From Merluccius polli (Eukaryota > Chordata > Actinopteri > Gadiformes > Merlucciidae): a stretch of DNA of 64,000 nt. Position numbers and translations under genes: made by a program. Of this stretch, positions 1 to 22,679 are shown one piece after another. The notes under the pieces are model-generated. The model was given only the letters and a program-made list of their open reading frames with translations, made no database searches and had not been told where the DNA came from. The DNA is taken from assembly GCA_030340625.1 (NCBI GenBank), contig JAOPHQ010000851.1:1-64000 (forward strand). The letters are read 5' to 3'. Numbering within the stretch: position 1 is the first letter of the stretch; each line of letters begins with the position of its first letter.

Positions 1-472
1 TGCCAAATTCTCTTGTCTTGGCAAAGGTCCACTCCTTGGGCATGTCTGTTCTTGGCCGTTGCTTCTTAACTTGCTTTTGCTAAGATCAAAACGTTGGTCT
101 AAATATAATTATTGCAGCTTTAGTCTTTAGAAAGACTTAAAAAGTGTTTTGTCATTGGGCACAAAATTGGTTTCAAAACTCTAGTGACATATTCTCATGA
201 CTCACACAGATTGGGTCTTGTTTAGACCTGTTGGTGTAAGGTTTGGTCATGTAGGTTATTATGGGCCTTGGCGGTACCAATAATTGCTCCTTAAGTACAG
301 GAGCTCTTTGCCCTTTTATTTGATGTACTATCCAGGGTTGCAAGGTGTGGTTAAGTTAGATTTTTGTTTTTTTTCTGCCACCTAGTGGTACAATTTTATC
401 TCATCTGTTGCCAAGTGAAAAATGTTAAAGATAAATGGTGGTAAATGGTTGTTTTGTTGTTGTTGTTCACAG

Positions 473-3400
473 TCAACAATGTTGGAGTCTCCTATTCATA
501 CCCTGAGTACTACCTCCAAATACCTGATCTGGACAATGTGAGTACTCATTTGTCCCAGAATGTTCTCAGAAAATGCCTATTTAATATCCATAACTCTACT
601 TTCATATAAGTAGTGGGCATGAATACTACATGATCTTTGGGATGGAAGTCTTAAGTCTGACAGTCGCTATTCATTTATTTTTCAGTTCATCACGTATATG
701 ATCAACGTCAACATAACCTCAGTGTGCCAGGTGAGTTCCCATTCCCTGATAATTCTGTCTTCCCTGTTTTCTTTCAACCACACATCCTGCTATATTTTAT
801 GCAGTCTGTTTGTCTCTCCCTCTCCGTCTTTTCACTCTGTGACTGTTGTGCGGTTTTCCTTCTTTAACATGCTCCTCAATAGAAATGGCAGTTGTTCCCG
901 AAGCAACGAGAGACCACACCTACGCTGTCTGCACTCTCTGCCCACATCTCTCTCTTTCTGTCTCTCTCTCTGTCTTTCTTTCTCTCTCTGGGTCTGTCTC
1001 TCTCTCCGTTTTCCACTTCTGCAGTGTCCTTGTCTCGTCTCACGCTTTTCTGTATGTCATTCTTCTGTTTTTTTCTCATTTAATGTTGATTGCATGTGTG
1101 CTTCTACACGGAAGTTAATCTTTTCTTTGTTCTGTATTAATAGATGACCCGCCTTGTGCTTCCCAGAATGGCTGAAAGGTGAGTTGCTGCATAGGTTTCT
1201 GTGTTTTGCGACATGACTGCGGTGAAGTATCAATGTGTGTATTTAATGAGAGATCGAGACGGGATAATGCTCCAAACTAAAATGAGGTCCGTTTGAGTTT
1301 CCAAAAGCCTTCCTGGATGCTATCGCTTTTCAATGGTGACTTCAAATTAAAAAAAATTAAAGACATCACCAGGCTTTTCCCTCACTACACCCATCCTTCC
1401 CTCTCCTCCTCCTTTGTTCACAATGCTGACAAGCTTTCAATTCACACAAAGTGCTCTTCCCACCCGATTGGCTGCGCTGCTTCAATGTGACCCCCCCCCC
1501 CACTCCTCCTGGCCAATAGCGTTGCAGGCACATTGGATGCCGTGTGAGCCTGGAGCGTCGCTCCGCTACATCACTGCAGCAACAGGCTGCCATGGCAACG
1601 CACACGGCCAGCGCCACTCTGTCTTTTGTGTTTGTGTGCACACGCATTGTTGTGTATGATGTACTAGCGCCGAGGCGTTGAGACTTTGTTTTTCAAAGCA
1701 CTGTATTTAATAACAGACTTGTGTATTGAGTCTGGTATTAGATATTAAGGTAGAGATATGGCTGGTGATATTACAGCTATATTGATCGAGTAGACATCAT
1801 ACTCAATCATCGAGTATTCAGGGAGATTGGACTTGCGATGCTGATGTAACCCTAGTTGCGATGCTTCCCTACCTCAACATCATAAACCTTTTTATTTATT
1901 GTTGGGCTTCAATGAAACAAAATGAACTCTTTAAGTCACCATTTCATTTTGTGTGCTTTATACAATGCCCCCCCCCTCATATTGTAGCTTTTACTCTCAA
2001 AGACAAAAGTTTGGTATGTAGTATTTGCTCTTCTGTGTGCAGCCCTAAATACCGGTGTGCTCCTCCTAAATGTGTTGTATTGATCTCCTCAGGTCCAAAG
2101 GCGTCATTCTGAACATCTCCTCGGCCAGTGGCATGTACCCAGTGCCTCTGCTCACAGTATATTCTGCCTCCAAGGTATGTGTAAATCTCTGTGCTTCCTG
2201 CCTACTCGGTCCAGCCGAACAGTGCAGCTACATTGGTTGTCTCCGTCCCCCAAGTCCTCCCATGTCACTGGCACCACGGTTATTTTTATCATCACACAAA
2301 ACAAAGGGCTTGGTTACCCTCAGTGCTTGCAGTACTGCTAGAGTTGTACAATTCCAGACACTAATCATAGTGTCTGGAGTACGGGGTCCAATGGGGGCCT
2401 AAACTTTAGATTTTTATTTGTGATGTGTATTTATTGTGTTTGCTGATGCAGTGGCCACAGTGCCCTCCTAACTAAGCCACACAGTTGAACCCACAAAATG
2501 GGATGCGTGTCTGTCATGACACGGGATGTGCGTCTTTTATGGCATGGGATGCATGTCTGTCATGACATGGGATGCGTGTCTGTCATGACATGGGATGTGT
2601 GTCTGTCATGACATGGGATGTGCGTCTGTCATGACATGGGATGTGTGTCTGTCATGACATGGGATGTGCGTCTTTTATGGCATGGGATGTGTCTTTCATG
2701 ACATGGGATGTGTGTCTGTCATGACATGGGATGCGTGTCTGTCATGACATGGGATGCGTGTCTGTCATGACATGGGATGCGTGTCTGTCATGACATGGGA
2801 TGCGTGTCTGTCATGACATGGGATGTGTGTCTGTCATGACATGGGATGCGTGTCTGTCATGACATGGGATGCGTGTCTGTCATGACATGGGATGCGTGTC
2901 TGTCATGACATGGGATGCGTGTCTGTCATGACATGGGATGCGTGTCTGTCATGACATGGGATGCGTGTCTGTCATGACATGGGATGCGTGTCTGTCATGG
3001 CATGGGATGCGTGTCTGTCATGGCATGGGATGCGTGTCTGTCATGGCATGGGATGCGTGTCTGTCATGGCATGGGATGTGTGTCTGTCATGGCATGGGAT
3101 GGGTCTTGTCTGCCGTTTCTTATCACATTACCACTTTTTTTCTCTCCAGGCCTTTGTGGACTTCTTTTCCCGGGGTCTCCAGGAAGAGTACAGACGCCAG
3201 GGCATCATCATCCAGGTGTGTGTTATGTTTTATTTTATTCCCTTCTGTGTTGGAAAGTGTTTTGTCACTTTTGGTTAAGACTTTGGTTGACATTGCTGAA
3301 CTCTGCTTGGTCTAGTTCATTGAAATATATCCTGAAGATACAACCAATTCATTGATTTCATTGATTTTAATACATCTGAATACATACATGTGAAATAAGT

Positions 3401-4756
3401 GTTACCGGCTAATACTTATTATAAAATAAGTTTAAATAAATAATAAACTTACAACAAAATAAGCTACTTGGAAATTATTTTAGCAGTGTATTAAAAATCT
3501 TGGTGCCAATGTTTTCTACCTGTTTACTCCAACATGAGGAATATTATTTGGTCATTTAGGAGAAATAAGTAAATGGGGATTTTAAGATGTGCAGGTAGGC
3601 TTTGTGCATCTTGTTTAAGGAGCAGGTAGGCTGGGAAAGGTGGGGAGTTCAAAACCCAGAAACTTAGCCACTAGCTACTACTAGGCTATATTGCCCCTAT
3701 CACCTGGTTCGGAATAGAAAAACATAATTGAGGATACATAAAGGACTTAATGTACCTTTCAGATTCATACTGGCTCACTACAGGAACGTGTAAGATGTTT
3801 TGTGACGATGTCAATGTTCCACATGCTGAGGTGAAACTAAATGCGAGAGGCAACATTGGCCAACTGTAAATGTGTACACAGTGCTCATATATCTTAACCT
3901 CTAGCATTTTTCTTTTTCATTTGACAATGCAATGGGTTACGTTTTGGAGCTGTTTTGCCATAAGAATGATCAATTATACCGTTGTTCCCCTGCTTTTAGT
4001 TATTGTGCATGGTAAAGCACTTTGAAAACATTGGTTGGTGCTATACAAATAAAGTGTTATCGCATCCCCCTCCACCCACCTGCAGAGTGTCCTGCCCTTC
4101 TTTGTGGCCACCAAGATGACCCGCATCAGGAAGCCCACCCTGGACAAGCCCACCCCTGAGCGTTACGTGGCCTCAGAGCTCAGCACTGTGGGACTGCAGA
4201 GCCAGACCAACGGCTACTTCCCCCACGCGGTCATGGTAAGGGCTTTGCTCACACTCCGGACGATGTCTGACACCTAACATGGCTTTTGGTAGTAGTAGTA
4301 GTAGTAGTAGAAGTAGAAGAAGAAGAAGAAGTTGGGTGGGGGGTTTCTTGTGAAAAGTCTTAAGGCCATTTGAATTTGTGAATGAATCCTCAGAGTTCCA
4401 CTGTTGTATTGCGGCCAGTCGTATTTAAACGAGAGGGTTAGCACAGTGCTTAATACAAATGAGTCTCTGACCCCATTGGTCTTGCCACTTGGGCAAATAA
4501 GCAAGTTGACTAGAACTGTGAAAGATTAACTTCAGCATTATAAGGCAAAGTGAAAATCCCATAATAGTTTAATATTTGGTTCAAATGGAGTGTTTTGTTT
4601 AATTTTTCTCTGCAGGGTTGGGTCACGACCAAGGTGGTGCCCATCAGCATTGTGATCTTCCTGGGAGCCCGGATGAACCGGTTACAGCGTACCGGATACC
4701 TAAACAGGAGGCGGTTGAGGGAGCTGAGAAACGGAACAAGCAAGAAGAATGACTAA
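473..4756 (+). CDS. hsd17b12: hsd17b12, very-long-chain 3-oxoacyl-CoA reductase (last seven exons; 5' part outside window)
   Basis: ER short-chain dehydrogenase that performs the 3-ketoacyl-CoA reduction step of very-long-chain fatty-acid elongation. Exons, all with AG/GT borders and matching phases: 473-537, 686-730, 1144-1178, 2093-2174, 3150-3215, 4086-4235, 4616-4756 (TAA at 4754). They encode 193 residues of a protein that is 312 aa in human. Visible family motifs are NNVGVSY near the NAD-binding fold, INVNITSVCQ, the catalytic serine in NISSASG, and YSASK (YxxxK) at the end of the 2093-2174 exon; RKPTLDKP matches HSD17B12 rather than HSD17B3. The C-terminus ends KKND, a KKXX-type ER-retrieval signal. 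The upstream exons with the cofactor glycine motif are missing because the window starts inside an intron. Which teleost paralogue (a or b) this is cannot be decided here. Family identity is firm. Confidence 0.96.
2500..3100 (+). repeat. 23-bp minisatellite in hsd17b12 intron
   Basis: About 26 head-to-tail copies of a unit close to GGGATGCGTGTCTGTCATG + ACAT lie between the exons at 2093-2174 and 3150-3215 and end only about 50 bp before the acceptor. Most differences are C/T at the CpG of GCGTG and A/G in CATGACAT versus CATGGCAT. Two early units carry a TCTTTTATGGCAT variant. The apparent reading frames through it only translate the repeat and are not genes. Confidence 0.95.
3985..4065 (+). 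repeat. LINE/SINE 3'-tail fragment
   Basis: The segment resembles the widespread teleost retroposon tail, with a GTAAAGCACTTTG motif followed by GGTGCTATACAAATAAAG, just upstream of the 4086 exon of hsd17b12. It is only a short tail, and I infer the family from the motif alone. Confidence 0.45.
4291..4332 (+). repeat. (TAG)n/(AAG)n trinucleotide microsatellite
   Basis: A GTA/TAG run passes into an AGA/AAG run in the last intron of hsd17b12. It is non-coding. Confidence 0.9.
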
Positions 4757-5624
4757 CGGGACGCCTTCAGCCTTTTTTGCTCAGAAAAGCCTTGTCGTAC
4801 TCTGACCGGAGTCCATCAAAGAATGATTGGATCAGAAAATATTTTTTTCATAGGCATGCATCTGAGATTGAACTACATTCTACTGGTGGAATAAAAACAA
4901 ATTGTTGTCCTCCGTTCCTAAATACAAGTTTGTTGGTACAGGAGTTTGTGGTCTGTGGTGATGACCGATGGATGACCATCCTCGTCATGATGGTCAACAG
5001 TCCAACAGAAAGAAAAGGTGACTAGTATTTAACCTGCTGTTGTAAGCAGTGGAAACGTGGTGATGGATTTTTTTGTTTTATTTTAAGAAATGTAAATTTA
5101 TTTATTACTTTTGTATTTGCTTTTGAAATATTGACGCACAACCATATGCTGCTTCTGAAAGAATGACCCATATAGATAAGGGATTATTTATGTAAAGGCA
5201 GTTTTGGAATCCTGTTTTGGTTTATTTTCATCTTTTTGCGTTTGTTTGCTATTTACAATGTGGTGGGTTTTTGTTGTGTTGATTGAATTCCCAGAATTTT
5301 GTAAGCTTTTGTGTTTTGTGGGAATTCAATAATTGCCTTAATTGTGTTTGTTTACAATGATGATTATCAGATTTGTACTGCCTTACTCAGCTACTGCTGA
5401 ACTCACTTACTTTGTACTTTTTTATGAATTGTATATCTATGCAAAAGGTATTCTGTAGCAGTTAAGATGGTCTTTGCCCACCAGGAAAAAAAAGCCTAAT
5501 TTGAATATATTCAACGGGGCCTCATGAAGAGTTATTGATGTCTGACATTTTTTCTGAATGTGTTCACAAATAGGCAATGTGCATCTGTAATTTGTTAATG
5601 GTTAATACTTTTGGCTTTAAACTG

Positions 5625-5630
5625 AATAAA
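5625..5630 (+). promoter_or_regulatory. poly(A) signal of hsd17b12
   Basis: AATAAA sits about 870 bp after the hsd17b12 stop codon, at the end of an AT-rich 3' UTR that shows no other clear feature, and is followed by a GT-rich stretch as expected downstream of a cleavage site. Confidence 0.7.
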
Positions 5631-6338
5631 ATTGTGTATTTGTAACAAGTTTGCAATATTAATGTGATTTTTTGTGTGTGTCATTGACAGTAATGTTATC
5701 GATCATCATCAGGGTTGTCTTTGCACCGGAACCATGCTGCAACATCCTAGTTCCGGGTCGGGCTTATTATTCTGTAACACATTTCCGCCTCATCAGTATG
5801 AGCAGGAGCATAGATATATATAGAACACTAGGGGCCCTATTTTGCCGGTCTGAAACGCAAGTATGAACCGCAAAGCGCAAGTGGCTTTGTGGGCGGATCT
5901 TGGGCGCTGTTGCTATTATGCCGGCGGGATAAATGACGCTTGCGCCCAGCGCAAATCTAAAATGGGTTGGTCTGAAGTAGCTACATTAGTCATAGGTGTG
6001 GTTTGGGCGTAACGTGCAATAAACCAATCAGAGCGTCGGCTCACATTCCCTTTAAATGCAGGCGCGCTTGTTCCATGGCGAGCACATCGCGCATCGCCAC
6101 TACTGGACCCAGACGTGTCCAATCCCGCCGTAGCGCGCGCATGCCTATCAGAGGGAAAAATAATTAGTTCTTCTGTTTAAATCTTTTCAGCTTTTCATTT
6201 TCCGTTGACAAAATGTAAATGAAGAAAGGTCACAAAGACATACTTTCCGATGTTTTGGCCTCACTCTCACTGAATCACGAGGTTATGAATGCATGGTGAT
6301 ATATTTACAATGTAGACCGAGATTACTTTGCTTATAGA

Positions 6339-6544
6339 CAGCGCTTGAAGTGGAAAAAAATAAGTGCCAGTACTGCGTACGACGGGGGGGCGATTGTCGA
6401 CCGGGGGGGGCCGATCATAACCCACCCCGGACCTACGACCGACGAGGGGGTGGGGGGGGGGGGGCAGCCTGTGACAAGTGCCGGTACGCAAGTGCCGGTA
6501 CGCAAGAAAAAGTGCCGGTGCGTACCGGCCCACTTCAAGCACTG
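6339..6544. mobile_element. Short hAT-type MITE nested in the larger transposon
   Basis: A 206-bp element whose left end is CAGCGCTTGAAGTGG and whose right end reverse complements to CAGTGCTTGAAGTGG. It is flanked by a perfect 8-bp duplication CTTATAGA (6331-6338 and 6545-6552), the hAT hallmark. The interior has G-runs and GTGCCGGTACGCA repeats and no coding potential. Confidence 0.88.
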
Positions 6545-6872
6545 CTTATAGATGAGCTCTTCTGTCAAATAAGCTGAAGCGCATTTTCAGTCTGCCGAAT
6601 ATCTTTCAGTTACACGGCTTCGTGTTTCTGTGTTTCCGATTATAAAACATTTCACGCGCTGTTGATGGCATAATAAAAGGTGTCATATGTGTCTTGCGAC
6701 TATTGGTCAAACAGGTTAATTTGATCCGTCATTACTATTAGCCTGAATATTTTTGGGTAACTGTGTACGCTAGATTTACGCCTATTTGTTCACATATGTA
6801 AAAATGGGAACTGCTTCCTTGTAGATGAGAGAAGCAAAGTGTATGCACGTTACACACACTACACTATGGCCA

Positions 6873-7128
6873 TCGGGACGGCTGGCCGTCGGGAGGTTCG
6901 GGAGATTTCCCCAACGGCCGGACGATTTCAGGCCGAGCCGGCCGGCCGTAATTATTTTTTTATTTTATTTTATATTTTTTTATTTGGTGTACTATTATTT
7001 TTGAGCCGGCCCCCCCGTCAACAATCACGCATTCCCCCCCCCCCCCCCCCCCCCCGTCAACAATCGCGCCCCCCCCCCCCCCCCCCCCCCCCCCCACCGT
7101 CAACAATCGCGCATTCCCCCACCCTGAT
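6873..7128. mobile_element. Probable second nested hAT-like insertion (GC-rich, long C runs)
   Basis: The segment is flanked by a perfect 8-bp repeat TATGGCCA (6865-6872 and 7129-7136). It holds GGCCGGCCG words, an AT-rich middle, and long C runs separated by CGTCAACAATCGCG. The terminal inverted repeats are weak, so the assignment rests on the duplication and on a shared word: the reverse complement of its CAACAATCG motif resembles CGATTGTCGA inside the neighbouring 206-bp element. Confidence 0.5.
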
Positions 7129-7785
7129 TATGGCCAAGCGCCCTTAAAATAGGGTCTGAATAAGCGCCACTGACTTTAAACTAGGTTTTTTCTGGTCTGT
7201 GGCGCAATTGTTTTGTGAAAGTGCAGAATAGCACCAGGGAACGTTAGCGCCGGGACACGCCTCCTGTTTTCGCTGAACCGCCCCCGCAGCGCAACTTCAT
7301 TCCCCAAGTTAAGGACTTGCGCCTTGCGTCGGAAAATTCCAACGTGCGTCGGGTGCAAAATAGGAATTCCGCAAGCGCCAGTGAACAAAGTCAATTGCGC
7401 TGAGTGCAAGATAGGGCCCTAGATGTGTTACGGCGGAGTCTAGAACGTCCTCACAGGTCGGCCATCTTACTCCAGGCAAGACGGTCGACCACAGGCATCT
7501 TACCACAGGCAAGATCTCTGTGCAGGGGGGGGGATTTCAACATGCAGCCTTTCTTATAGCCTATTTGTAATAGGAAATCGTGTAATCTACCTATTTTAGA
7601 ACTTTATTCTATTTTTAATTTAAAAAAAAAAATTTTTTTTTTAATTATGCAATTATGCAGTGCACTTTGACGTTTATAACAAACCAAACCGTTTGGAAAT
7701 CGGATGAAATTTGAGCAAGTTATGGTTATCTAAAAGTACATGTACCACACATGTTATGGGGGCCCGAGCCATAGATATATAGAAC

Positions 7786-8091
7786 AAGCCTTTAACCAAG
7801 CCAATCGTTCGTTATGGTAGTCGTGACCATATTATGTTTGATTCGGGCATAAAAAGAATTTGGAAAACGGAAGAAAAGCCAAAGGTACTTTATTTTGTTG
7901 ACCGAGTGAGGAACTACTCATCCCGAATCAAACATAATATGGTCACGACTACCATAACGAACGATTGGCTTGGTTCAAGTCTTAATACTCTTTTTATAAG
8001 GATTATACGAAAAGTGGACGAAATAAATGCATGGGAAATTTACTTCCGGCACCGGAGCTGTTAAAAAGGGGGCGGTCACTGTTACCTTCTA
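7786..8091 (-). mobile_element. Truncated copy of a long-inverted-repeat (foldback) element
   Basis: It matches the complete copy at 38983-39394 in the opposite orientation. The right arm (7926-8091) is full length, while the left arm (7786-7843) keeps only its inner 58 bp. Both arms contain GGTAGTCGTGACCATATTAT or its complement, so the transcript could form a hairpin. The central loop (AACGGAAGAAAAGCC and following) is the reverse complement of the loop in the other copy. Confidence 0.85.
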
Positions 8092-8458
8092 TTAAAGCTG
8101 TCCATGACAGGCTGTGGTAGGTGAAGAGTAGTCTGTGGCCCATAGTAAGGTTTGCTTAAATGGTACAGTGCGAAAAGAAGCACATTGCAGGAGCCAACTT
8201 GAAATGAGAATAACTTCAACTAAGCTCACTTAGGTGTGTTCAATTCATTTCCCTCCTTTTTGATCAATTTTTATTGCAGTTATGATTAAACGTGATTGAT
8301 CACAGCATTTTCTTTATTGTTTTACCTTACTGACATGTGCACATACATTTGTCTGCCAGTGTTATCATGAAAGTGAGATGGTTGCATCACATGTAAACAT
8401 CAGCTAATGTGCACCTAATTATAGTACATCTCGCCTTTACCAAAAAGTTATTTTCTTG

Positions 8459-8612
8459 TGTGGCAGGGTTGCTCCTGGGGCCCTCCGACACAGGACACAC
8501 ACGGGTAGATGTTGTCAATTATGCTTTTATTGGAGATGGCAAGATGTTACAAGCCGAGCCGATGTTACAAGCTGCCATGACAGTCGCTCCCTCCAACACA
8601 CCCTCCACATCT
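8459..8612 (-). repeat. LTR-like repeat fragment (family shared with 60 kb and 63 kb)
   Basis: Read on the - strand it carries ATCTTGCCATCTCCAATAAA followed by TCCTGTGTCGGAGGGCC, the same polyadenylation-signal block seen at 59945-60231 and 62870-63095. An AATAAA inside a conserved repeat that ends before a CA dinucleotide fits an LTR, but no coding region is attached here. Confidence 0.6.
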
Positions 8613-8799
8613 TGGTATAACGAGATATGTACTGTAACAATACTAAATACATACTAATATTCAACTTCCTCTCTGGGAACATACCCGTCAGGGTATAATA
8701 CGTCCCAGAAATTAAACCTTAGGAGGTACCCTAATTCACAATAAGGTATCATAAAAACATTCAAATGTAGCAAGTATCTTTTTCTGTTGTCTATTTGGA

Positions 8800-9290
8800 T
8801 GGAGTCATCTAACTTTCCTCGAACCCTGGAAGCTTACGGATGTCCAGGAAACAAAGTGACCGAGACAGTGGGTACTGTGAGATCACAATGCTGGTTTATT
8901 TAGGTCGTTGGCACATATTTATACAGCATCATTAACATGTTGTATGCGGCCCGTCAAGGCCCTGTCCAGAATGACGTGTTGAGCATCCCCCCAGATAACA
9001 ATGTCTGAGTATCAGGAGAAGCAAAAAATGTACTACATCAAGCAGGCACAAGAGATACTAGTTCATACAGTTTATACTGATAGGAGGAAGTGACAGTTAT
9101 CCTTGGGCTGGAGAATCCATACAGGCGTCTCGAGGATAACATAAGTTGGTCACTCTGTCCTCACATTTAGTCTAAAACATGAAGAATTTGTACACAGTGA
9201 AGTGGACAGTTACCAACACACAAATATAATAAAGAATAATACCAAGTTCATATTGATATACAAGACACAACTCCTAACACTTATAATAAA
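8800..9290 (-). repeat. Possible solo LTR or promoter-bearing repeat, minus strand
   Basis: On the - strand a TATA-like GTATAAATA motif (about 8917) precedes an AATAAA (about 8895), the order expected in an LTR. No second copy lies in the window and the ends are not clear, so this is tentative. Confidence 0.3.
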
Positions 9291-9302
9291 TGTTTACTGC
9301 AG

Positions 9303-10377
9303 AAGAAGATATCTTCTTTGGAAGTGTCATTGAATCCAAAAGAGGATGCAAGAAAGCTCTTCAAGGAATTTCGCTCCTCTCCATTTGAGGGGCATTCGGG
9401 CATCCTGAAAACACGCACTGCAATGTGCTCCAGATTTCACTGGCATGGCATGTCCATTGATATTGACAAGTGGGTATGTGTTTGAGTTATTTTTGTGTTT
9501 TGTGTTTTGTGTTCCGTGTTTTATTAATGGCTAGTTTCTTAAAGGTCTTGGAATGTGATGAATGCCTGAAAGTTGGAAAACCTTTGACTGCTGAACAGCC
9601 ATTAGTGTATAAAGGTAAATGTCTGAGTGGTATCTTGATATTATACTACAGCTATTAATAAAGACATATTGAAAATAGCAAATATATTGTGTTTTATCAT
9701 GATAGGTGTCTGCTGTCTGGGAGCTCATTGGCATTGATCTGGCAGGACCTCACAGTATATACTAACAGCCACAGATTACTTTTCAAAATGGGTTGAGGCT
9801 TTCCCATTAAAGACAAAATCGGCAGCTGAAGTGGGACGCCATATCTGCTCTATTATTTATAGACATGGTTGTCCCAAAAGAATCCTCTCTGACCAGGGAA
9901 GAGAATGAAGTATGTGCAATTTTAAAATACTATTGTAATAAATACAATTCAGGATATATTCCTTTCTGCTTGTTTTTTTTTTTTAGGTTTTTTTATTTTT
10001 TATTTTTTTTTACTGTTAACCGTTTTTTGTTTCAGCTCAGCAGCCTCTGTAATATCTTGGGTATAAGTGTCACAGCTGCCTATCATCCCCAAACCAATGG
10101 CCTGGATTTTTTAAGCTTTTAGTAGCGCTTTGTGTCAGGCTTGTCTCTTAAATTACTTAAATTCCACTCTGATTTCGGGGAAAGGAACTGTTTCTTTAAC
10201 CTAAGGACAACTGAGATGTTGGATGCTACGTTGTTTTTATTAAGATCAAATGTCCACACCACCTCAAAACACCCCCCTTTACTTTTGATGTGTGGGAGGA
10301 AGTCAGTTTTCCCCTCTGAGGTTCCTGTTGAAATGCCGGTCAGTTTGTTTGTGGAGTCCTCTACAAAAGAATCATAA
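9303..10377 (+). pseudogene. Multi-exon gypsy-type integrase (GIN/KRBA2/Ginger-like) pseudogene
   Basis: Exon-like blocks at 9303-9473, 9545-9614, about 9706-9909 and 10036 to about 10107, most with plausible splice borders, encode a retroviral-type integrase core. Seen are an H2C2-type zinc-binding stretch (GHSG, RFHWHG, ECDECLK), the first catalytic Asp in GIDLAGP, TDYFSKWVEAFP, the second Asp in SDQG, and HPQTNGLD. A further block near 10220-10365 resembles the region after the core (VHTTSKHPP, LMCGRK). It is broken by a frame change after GIDLAGP, a TGA after SDQGRE, and loss of the frame after NGLD where the third acidic residue should be. Preserved introns argue against a processed copy. 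It is either a dead domesticated integrase gene or a remnant of an intron-bearing Ginger-type transposon. Confidence 0.75.
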
Positions 10378-11788
10378 TAGCTTTGGCAAGATGAGTAAAT
10401 GTTCTTCACCAGTCAGAGCTACGGCATAGCATATAGTACAATTAGTTTACTCTTTTTAATCAACATACATTGCACATAAAAGTTGTTACTAACAGTTATT
10501 TTAATTAACCATTTAACTGTTAATTTTGCTGCCACAACACTGTTTCAAGATAGTGTGCACATTTCTAGAAATGTATTTTAGGAGTCTATATTTCTTATCA
10601 TTTGAATTTGGATAATTATCCGTTATATTGTTTCCTAAAAACATCCGATGTGACTGGACTAAAAAATCTTGATAAATCCTTGGTCTATAGATTTATTGTG
10701 AACAAAATTCTGTCATCAACAACCAGAACTCAGACCTCCTTCAGGTGTGTTCAGACCCTGTGACCCAGTTTTACATATCCAATACAAGTGAGTGATGCAT
10801 GTTCAATGAACTTACCTTGAAACAGTGTTGTACCCTGTAGTTGAAATAATGCATATGTTTTAATTACATTCATTTTTAATCATGATCTGTAAAAATTCAT
10901 TTAGGTTATTTCTTTGTCCATAACAATTTCACTTATTCACACAAATAAACAACAATATAACGCAACAACACATGCACACAGCAAGTTTTAACTTTACTTT
11001 GCTACTCTTTTCTATTTTAATTTATGACATGTATTTATTTTGTTTAATTGATTCTTTGGCAATATTGTTGTGACATTCATGCCAATAAATCACATATTGT
11101 GTATTGAGTATTTCAACATGCTCCCCATACCCTTATAGTGATTCTGTAGTGGGAGCAACATTGGTCTTATCTAAATCTTAGATAAAGAGGTTATAATATC
11201 AAAATATGCTCCCTATATTCTTACAATACACTTACTCCTGTTTTTAATGAAAAAAAAAAACATAAATAAAGATGCCATACTGTGAGAGTTACACCTTTAA
11301 AGTTTAAGGGATATACACGTGGAAATGTCGATACGGTATCTGGGATCGATGCGCTCTGCTATCGATTCCCCCTCCTGGAGCCTTGATCCCAGGCAGCACC
11401 AATACAACACCGAGTCACAGACACTCAAACACAACCCAAACAAACGCCGTATCTCTCTAGCCGGCAGGTTGGTAAACGTTTAAAACAACAAATCAAACTT
11501 ATTATAGTCTAGTTTATAGCCAGGCAGTGACGTTCACAAGTTAAATGTACACAATAAGCAACACATAGCTACCACCCTGTAGCTGTACGTTAGTGACCCG
11601 AGAGCCGGGTCCAGTCTGGTCTAGAGTCGACCCTAACGTGACCCAGCTATGGTTATTATCGAAGTGGTTTCTTCTCGTTATTTCTTATACAGATTGATTT
11701 GTTCTGTCATTAGAAGCAAGCTAGGCTAGCTACACTTGTGTCAACTGGATGTATTTGATGTATCTGTGTTTTTAACACCATAGATGTG
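10378..11788. other. AT-rich intergenic DNA upstream of alkbh3
   Basis: No gene or clear repeat is visible. The stretch nearest the alkbh3 start (about 11330-11700) is less AT-rich and contains CpGs and could include the promoter and a 5' UTR, but I see no TATA box or a firm 5' non-coding exon. Confidence 0.4.

Positions 11789-22679
<10,891 letters not shown>

Larger units (their letters stand above)
5832..7419. mobile_element. DNA transposon with GGGCCCTAT termini, carrying nested insertions
   Basis: The left end reads GGGCCCTATTTTGC and the right end, reverse complemented, GGGCCCTATCTTGC. Both are flanked by the trinucleotide TAG (5829-5831 and 7420-7422), and removing the element rejoins AACACTAGATGTG. 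Internal sequence near both ends is rich in GCGCAA/TTGCGC words. A 3-bp duplication and such ends suggest a PIF/Harbinger-like non-autonomous element, but the superfamily is inferred. No transposase reading frame is visible. Two younger insertions lie inside (6339-6544 and 6873-7128). Confidence 0.75.

Noticed and set aside
1..472. Possible further hsd17b12 exon at the window start
   Set aside because: No sequence similar to the upstream exons was seen; it reads as AT-rich intron.
2938..3355. Frames with repeated MRVCHGMGCVSVMAWD
   Set aside because: Translated 23-bp minisatellite inside an hsd17b12 intron.
5220..5245. miR-129-like CTTTTTGCG word near hsd17b12 (human MIR129-2 lies in this neighbourhood)
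   Set aside because: Only the first few bases match; the rest of the mature sequence and a hairpin are absent, and the human gene is on the other side of HSD17B12.
10119..10409. 96-residue minus-strand frame
   Set aside because: It overlaps the plus-strand integrase remnant (VHTTSKHPP, GRKSVFPSEVP), which explains the sequence better.
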